DNA from: Planctomycetota bacterium
GTDB lineage: Bacteria > Planctomycetota > Planctomycetia > Gemmatales > Gemmataceae
DNA length: 9,723 nucleotides
NCBI GenBank assembly: GCA_018970845.1
Contig: JAGWVO010000118.1
Coordinates: forward strand, 1 to 9,723
Direction: 5' to 3'
The stretch's first letter is position 1. Each line of letters opens with the position of its first letter. The notes under the pieces were generated by a model. It was not told the origin of the DNA and searched no databases. It saw only the letters and a list, made by a program, of their open reading frames with translations. Of this stretch, positions 6,354-9,723 are shown one piece after another. The translations under genes and the position numbers were made by a program.

Positions 6354-7775
6354 ATGGAAACGCTCATCATGAGCGTCCCACTCTCCCCGCAATGCGCCTC
6401 CCGCCTGACCGCCCACGGCCAAGGCCACCTTCTCCGTTGCCTTGCCGGTGCCGGCCCGGACTATGCCGAAAGCCTCGAGTCGCTCGACCCCGCCCTTCTG
6501 GCCAGCCTTTTCAAGGGTGAAGGCCTCGCCTCGCCCCCCGACCTGACCAGCCTGGAACCCCCGCCCGTGGTGCCCGCAGGAGCCAATGCCGCCGCCCGTG
6601 CCGCCGGCGAAAGGGCGCTGCGCGCCGGGCAAGTGGCGGTGGTGCTGGTGGCGGGCGGCCAGGGGACCCGCCTGGGTTCCGACCAGCCCAAGGGATGCTT
6701 CCCGGTGGGTCCGGTCTCCGGCGCGACGCTTTACCAAATTCATGCCGAAAAGGTGCTGGCGCTGGGGCGGAAACATGGGAAGACCCCTGTCTTCCTCATC
6801 ATGACCAGCTCGGCCACCGATGCCGCCACGCGCGACTTCTTCAGTGAACACGGTCATTTCGGACTCAATCCCGCGGATGTCTGGTTTTTCCGCCAGGGGG
6901 AAATGCCCGCCGTCGACAGACAAACGGGCCGGATCCTGCTTGAGGCGCCGGGCAAGCTGTTCACCGCGCCCGACGGCCACGGCGGTTGCCTGGCGGCGCT
7001 GTCCCGGCAAGGCTGGCTCGACAAGCTGGCCGCCCGAGGCGTCAGCGACCTGTTCTACTTCCAGGTCGACAATCCCTTGGTTGCCATTGCCGATCCGGTA
7101 TTCATCGGACACCACATCCTCAAGGGCTCGCAGGCCTCCAGCAAGGTCATCCTCCGCCGCGATCCTTCGGAAAAACTTGGCGTGTTCGCGCGCTCCCGCG
7201 GCCGCTGCCACATCGTGGAGTATTCCGACCTTCCCGCGGCCATGGGAACCGCCACAGCCGCCGATGGCTCGCTTCTGTTTGGCGCCGGCAACCCCGCCAT
7301 CCACCTGTTCAGCGTGCCGTTTTTGACGCGCGCCGCCGCGGGTGACAGCCTCATGCCCTACCATGCCGCGGTCAAGAAAGTGCCGTTCTGGATGGAGGAA
7401 TGCGGGCATGTGAAGCCAGGAACCGAAAATGCCTTGAAATTCGAGAAGTTCATGTTTGATGTGCTGCCGCATGCCGACCCATGGCTCCTGGTGGAAACCC
7501 CGCGCGAGGACGAGTTTGCCCCGCTCAAGAACGCCCAAGGCGCCGACAGCCCCCAAGAAGTGCGCGCCGCGCTGTCGAGACTGGCCGCGCGCTGGCTGGC
7601 CGCCGCCGGCATCAGGGTGCCTGTCGACCCGGCGGGCCATCCGACCGCACCGCTTGAAATATCGCCGCTTGCGGCGCTCGAACCCAACGACCTTAACCCG
7701 GAGCGCCTGCGCCGGACCGACTGGTCAATTCCCCTCCATGTTGGACCTGATGGAAATTGGAAGGAACCTCGATGA
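6354..7775 (+). CDS. UAP/AGX-type UDP-sugar pyrophosphorylase (UDPGP family)
   Basis: This enzyme joins UTP and a sugar 1-phosphate to give a UDP-sugar and pyrophosphate. The 473-residue product belongs to the eukaryote-like UDPGP family, closest in pattern to UDP-N-acetylglucosamine pyrophosphorylase (AGX1/UAP1). Motifs are LVAGGQGTRLG (98-108) with PKG (112-114), FRQGEMPAVD (179-188), GRILLE, APDGHGG (205-211), VDNPL (238-242), DPVFIGHHI, KLGVF, VEYSDL and, towards the end, ENALKFEKFMFDVLP. UAP enzymes usually have APDGNGG; the Asn-to-His change recalls the GHG of UDP-glucose and UDP-sugar pyrophosphorylases, so the sugar is uncertain. It starts 22 nt after the upstream gene; an ATG at 6369 is possible. 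Its TGA overlaps the next ATG. The product likely feeds envelope or exopolysaccharide synthesis. Confidence 0.9.
   Translation: METLIMSVPLSPQCASRLTAHGQGHLLRCLAGAGPDYAESLESLDPALLASLFKGEGLASPPDLTSLEPPPVVPAGANAAARAAGERALRAGQVAVVLVAGGQGTRLGSDQPKGCFPVGPVSGATLYQIHAEKVLALGRKHGKTPVFLIMTSSATDAATRDFFSEHGHFGLNPADVWFFRQGEMPAVDRQTGRILLEAPGKLFTAPDGHGGCLAALSRQGWLDKLAARGVSDLFYFQVDNPLVAIADPVFIGHHILKGSQASSKVILRRDPSEKLGVFARSRGRCHIVEYSDLPAAMGTATAADGSLLFGAGNPAIHLFSVPFLTRAAAGDSLMPYHAAVKKVPFWMEECGHVKPGTENALKFEKFMFDVLPHADPWLLVETPREDEFAPLKNAQGADSPQEVRAALSRLAARWLAAAGIRVPVDPAGHPTAPLEISPLAALEPNDLNPERLRRTDWSIPLHVGPDGNWKEPR
7761..7765 (+). promoter_or_regulatory. Shine-Dalgarno AAGGA setting the manC start
   Basis: AAGGA lies 6 nt before the ATG at 7772 and inside the end of the upstream pyrophosphorylase gene. 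It favours that ATG, which overlaps the upstream stop as ATGA, over a TTG at 7757. Confidence 0.65.
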
Positions 7776-8869
7776 CGAATCCAGCTTCAGCCCCCCGCGC
7801 CCTCATCATGGCCGGCGGAGGCGGCACCCGATTCTGGCCCCGCAGCCGGCAGAACCTGCCCAAGCAGTTCCTGGCGATGCGCGGCGACCGGTCGCTTCTG
7901 CAGGAAACCGCCGACAGGCTCGAGGGACTTGTCGCCGCCCGCGACCTCATGGTGATCACCGGCAAGGCCCATGTGGCCCGCACCCGCGAGCAACTGCCGA
8001 TGGTTCCCGAAGGCATGGTCATCGGGGAACCGACCGGCCGCGACACCGCTCCCTGCGTGGCGTTGGCCGCCGCCCTGCTGGCCCGAACCGACCCCGACGG
8101 CGCGTTCTTCACCTGCCCGGCCGATCATGTCATCGAACCGCCGGGCATGTTCCGCCGCGCCCTGCAGGCCGCCGCGCAGGTGCTTGAGGATCATCCCAAG
8201 GCGTTTGTCACGATCGGCGTGCCTCCCACATTTCCTTCCACCGGATACGGCTACATCCACCGTGGCGAGGGCATCGGCTCAAGGCTTGGCGTGGAGGCCT
8301 TCAAGGTGAGGTCGTTCAAGGAAAAGCCTCCCGTTGAGACGGCCCGCCAATATGTCGCCTCTGGCGAATTCCTGTGGAACGCCGGCATTTTCGCATGGAA
8401 GCCGCGAGCCGTGCTTGAGGCCTTGGGCAGGCACAAGCCCGCCTTGCGCGAAGGCGTTCTCAAGATCGCCGAAGCATGGGATGGCCCCGGCCGCGACTCC
8501 ATGATGGCGGAGATATTCCCCACCCTGGAAAAGGTGAGCGTGGATTACGCGCTGTTGGAAAACCATGACGAGGTTGTTGTGCTGGGAGCGCCGTTCCAGT
8601 GGGACGATGTGGGCAGTTGGCTCGCGCTGGAACGCCTCAATCCGCAGGATGCCCATGGCAACACCGTGCAGGCCGACCATGTGGGAGTGCGAACCAAGGG
8701 GTGCGTGGTCGTGGCGCCCAAGGGGCGCACGGTGGCCACACTGGGGGTGGAGAACCTGCTGATCATCGAGGATGGTGATTGCCTCTTGATCGCGCGCAAG
8801 GAGGATGAAAGCGCCGTGAAGGAAGTGGTGGAGCAACTCAAGCGCGCCGGCCGGTCGGACAAGCTGTGA
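7772..8869 (+). CDS. manC: Mannose-1-phosphate guanylyltransferase (GDP-mannose pyrophosphorylase)
   Basis: Makes GDP-mannose from GTP and mannose 1-phosphate, the donor for mannose- and fucose-containing glycans. The 365-residue product has the nucleotidyltransferase loop MAGGGGTRFWP (13-23) with RSRQNLPKQFL (24-34), then EPTGRDTAPC (86-95), PADH (116-119), TGYGYI (157-162), FKEKP (182-186), WNAGIF (202-207), SVDYALLE (256-263) and WDDVGSW (277-283). These are diagnostic of the ManC/GMP group. The length fits the single-function form without the C-terminal phosphomannose isomerase cupin. Its ATG overlaps the stop of the UDP-sugar enzyme and its TGA overlaps the ruvX GTG, so all three should be co-translated. 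A related GDP-sugar specificity such as GDP-heptose cannot be excluded, but GDP-mannose fits best. Confidence 0.93.
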   Translation: MTNPASAPRALIMAGGGGTRFWPRSRQNLPKQFLAMRGDRSLLQETADRLEGLVAARDLMVITGKAHVARTREQLPMVPEGMVIGEPTGRDTAPCVALAAALLARTDPDGAFFTCPADHVIEPPGMFRRALQAAAQVLEDHPKAFVTIGVPPTFPSTGYGYIHRGEGIGSRLGVEAFKVRSFKEKPPVETARQYVASGEFLWNAGIFAWKPRAVLEALGRHKPALREGVLKIAEAWDGPGRDSMMAEIFPTLEKVSVDYALLENHDEVVVLGAPFQWDDVGSWLALERLNPQDAHGNTVQADHVGVRTKGCVVVAPKGRTVATLGVENLLIIEDGDCLLIARKEDESAVKEVVEQLKRAGRSDKL

Positions 8870-9297
8870 GGCCGCCGGGAAAGGTGCTGGCGGTGGACCC
8901 CGGGGAACGGCGGGTGGGTTTCGCGATCAGCGACGCGGAGCGCAGGTTCGCGTTCCCGCTCAAGCAAATGGAGCGCTCCACCCCGGCGCGGGACGAGGCG
9001 TTCCTCAAGGCGCTGGTGGCGGAGGAGGAACCGGTGCTGCTGGTGGTGGGATTGCCGCTGAGAGGCCTTGGCGAGGAGGGCGAGTCGGCGCGCAGGGCGC
9101 GGGAACTGGGTGACTGGATCGCGGATGTGACGGGACTGCCGATCGTTTATTTCAACGAAAGCTACACGACGAAAAACGCCGAACGGCTGCTCTGGTCATC
9201 AGGCCTCTCGCATGCCCAGCGCAAGGCCCGCCGCGACGCCATCGCCGCGCAGGTGCTGCTGACCTCCTGGATCGAGGCGGGGGGCCCGGAGGATTAG
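8866..9297 (+). CDS. ruvX: RuvX / YqgF family RNase H-like nuclease (Holliday junction resolvase-like, 16S rRNA processing)
   Basis: This is an RNase H-fold nuclease of the YqgF family, implicated in 16S rRNA 5' processing and originally proposed as a Holliday junction resolvase. The 143-residue product shows LAVDPGERRVGFAISD (8-23, catalytic D11), VVGLPLRGLGEEGESARRAR (60-79), FNESYTT (96-102, acidic E98) and ARRDAIAAQVLL (121-132, D124), so all three expected acidic residues are present. The common DER/DES before TT reads NES. Length is typical. The start is GTG overlapping the manC stop as GTGA, with no separate Shine-Dalgarno, so translation probably depends on reinitiation from manC. It is the last gene of the plus-strand run; no good terminator hairpin follows. 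Confidence 0.93.
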   Translation: MRPPGKVLAVDPGERRVGFAISDAERRFAFPLKQMERSTPARDEAFLKALVAEEEPVLLVVGLPLRGLGEEGESARRARELGDWIADVTGLPIVYFNESYTTKNAERLLWSSGLSHAQRKARRDAIAAQVLLTSWIEAGGPED

Positions 9298-9423
9298 AAG
9301 AAACCACCTCCATTGAACGGACTCGATCAATTGACCTGAGACTACCGAAAACTAAAAACAATAAAAATCACCTCAAAAAATAAAAGACATATTCATCACA
9401 TAATTCAATTAGAGCGCACTTTA

Positions 9424-9441
9424 TAAAGATGTGTTAAAGAT
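9424..9441 (+). repeat. Tandem pair of TAAAGAT, 11 bp apart
   Basis: TAAAGAT occurs at 9424-9430 and 9435-9441, an 11-bp step, close to one DNA helical turn. It lies just inside the proposed left end of the insertion element, where transposase-binding sites could sit. In such AT-rich sequence it could also arise by chance. Confidence 0.4.
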
Positions 9442-9477
9442 AAAAAAGTTATCAGCTGTAATGGTATTGTGACTCAC

Positions 9478-9482
9478 GGAGG
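9478..9482 (+). promoter_or_regulatory. Shine-Dalgarno GGAGG of the transposase gene
   Basis: GGAGG lies 6 nt before the ATG at 9489, within the purine run GGAGGGGAGGG. It is one of the clearest ribosome sites in the window and fixes the transposase start at this ATG rather than the in-frame ATG at 9507. Confidence 0.75.
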
Positions 9483-9488
9483 GGAGGG

Positions 9489-9723
9489 ATGCCAGCAGCA
9501 TTGTCGATGGACATTCGCCGTCGCGTATTTGAGGCGAGGCAATCCGGAGAAACGACCGTCGAGGTTTCCGATCGTTTCTCAGTGAGCCCGACATTTGTCA
9601 GGAAGGTGATGCGATGTTTCCGAACGAGCGGCACCATCCATGCCCCGAAGAGTGAGCTGAAACGGGGTCGAAGGCCCATCCTTGGTGAAGAAGACTTGGC
9701 GCGGCTAAGGCAACTGGCGACCC
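9489..9723 (+). CDS. IS630-type transposase, N-terminal part (runs off the window)
   Basis: The first 78 codons of a gene that continues beyond the window. The visible part is a helix-turn-helix DNA-binding region typical of IS630/Tc1-mariner transposases: RRRVFEARQSGETTVEVSDR (10-29), FSVSPTFVRKVMRCFRTSG (30-48) with the recognition helix, then the basic linker KRGRRP (58-63) and the start of a second helical segment (EEDLARLRQL). The catalytic DDE domain would lie downstream and is not seen, so I cannot say whether the gene is intact, frameshifted into two ORFs, or broken. Its strong ribosome site and the abrupt change in base composition upstream mark it as separate from the ruvX operon. 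Confidence 0.8.
   Translation, partial: MPAALSMDIRRRVFEARQSGETTVEVSDRFSVSPTFVRKVMRCFRTSGTIHAPKSELKRGRRPILGEEDLARLRQLAT

Larger units (their letters stand above)
9298..9488. other. AT-rich intergenic stretch between ruvX and the transposase
   Basis: GC is about 33% (59 of 180 bases at 9301-9480, counted by hand), far below the flanking genes, with many A-runs. I see no credible ORF, tRNA or strong hairpin. The right part probably belongs to the insertion element; the left part may be relaxed spacer downstream of the ruvX operon or older foreign DNA. Confidence 0.7.
9412..9723 (+). mobile_element. Left end of an IS630-family insertion sequence (partial)
   Basis: The element is recognised from its transposase N-terminus and its position at a sharp composition change. 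IS630/Tc1 elements insert at TA; the TA at 9410-9411 followed by GAGCGCACT is a plausible left terminus, 77 nt before the transposase ATG. The other end lies outside the window, so the terminal inverted repeat cannot be confirmed and the boundary is a guess. Confidence 0.45.

Noticed and set aside
6231..7640. Minus-strand ORF (469 codons) opposite the UDP-sugar pyrophosphorylase
   Set aside because: The plus strand has an uninterrupted family match; the minus translation is low-complexity Gly/Arg/His-rich.
9288..9330. GGAGG/CCTCC hairpin at the ruvX stop as a terminator
   Set aside because: Only five pairs with a loop of about 14 nt, and no T-run follows.
9331..9430. Promoter for the transposase using TTGACC (9331) or TATAAA (9422)
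   Set aside because: No partner box at correct spacing for either; AT-rich sequence gives such hexamers by chance.

Overview
The window (about 64% GC by eye in the genic part) is ordinary, densely packed bacterial chromosome, with the edge of a mobile element at its right end. Protein details point to Planctomycetota or a close relative: bS16 has the HFFRI and PRDGRVLEELGTYDP wording I associate with that group, Ffh has DLQRPAA where most bacteria have DVYRPAA, and there is a eukaryote-type UDP-sugar pyrophosphorylase. This assignment is inference from remembered family patterns, not from a search.

Left block, minus strand (1-5383), read right to left: ffh (SRP GTPase), rpsP (bS16), trmD (tRNA m1G37 methyltransferase), rplS (bL19), yraN (UPF0102), a Sfp-type 4'-phosphopantetheinyl transferase, and pheA (chorismate mutase / prephenate dehydratase with ACT domain). 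Gaps are 46, 22, -4 (ATGA overlap), 15, 2 and 79 nt, so this looks like one operon joining protein export and translation genes to acyl-carrier activation and phenylalanine synthesis. rimM, usually between rpsP and trmD, is absent here.

Right block, plus strand (5549-9297), divergent from ffh across a 165-nt intergenic region: a PhnP-like metallo-beta-lactamase-fold phosphodiesterase, a UAP/AGX-type UDP-sugar pyrophosphorylase, a mannose-1-phosphate guanylyltransferase, and ruvX. The last three are joined by ATGA and GTGA stop/start overlaps. The two nucleotidyltransferases would make UDP- and GDP-activated sugars for envelope or glycan synthesis; RuvX is a housekeeping passenger.

Right edge (9298-9723): GC drops to about 33% (59 of 180 bases at 9301-9480, counted by hand), then the N-terminal 78 codons of an IS630-type transposase begin and run off the window. 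I see no rRNA, tRNA, CRISPR array or defence system. I found no convincing new biological system; the best leads are residue-level oddities in conserved enzymes, the operon composition, and the insertion boundary.
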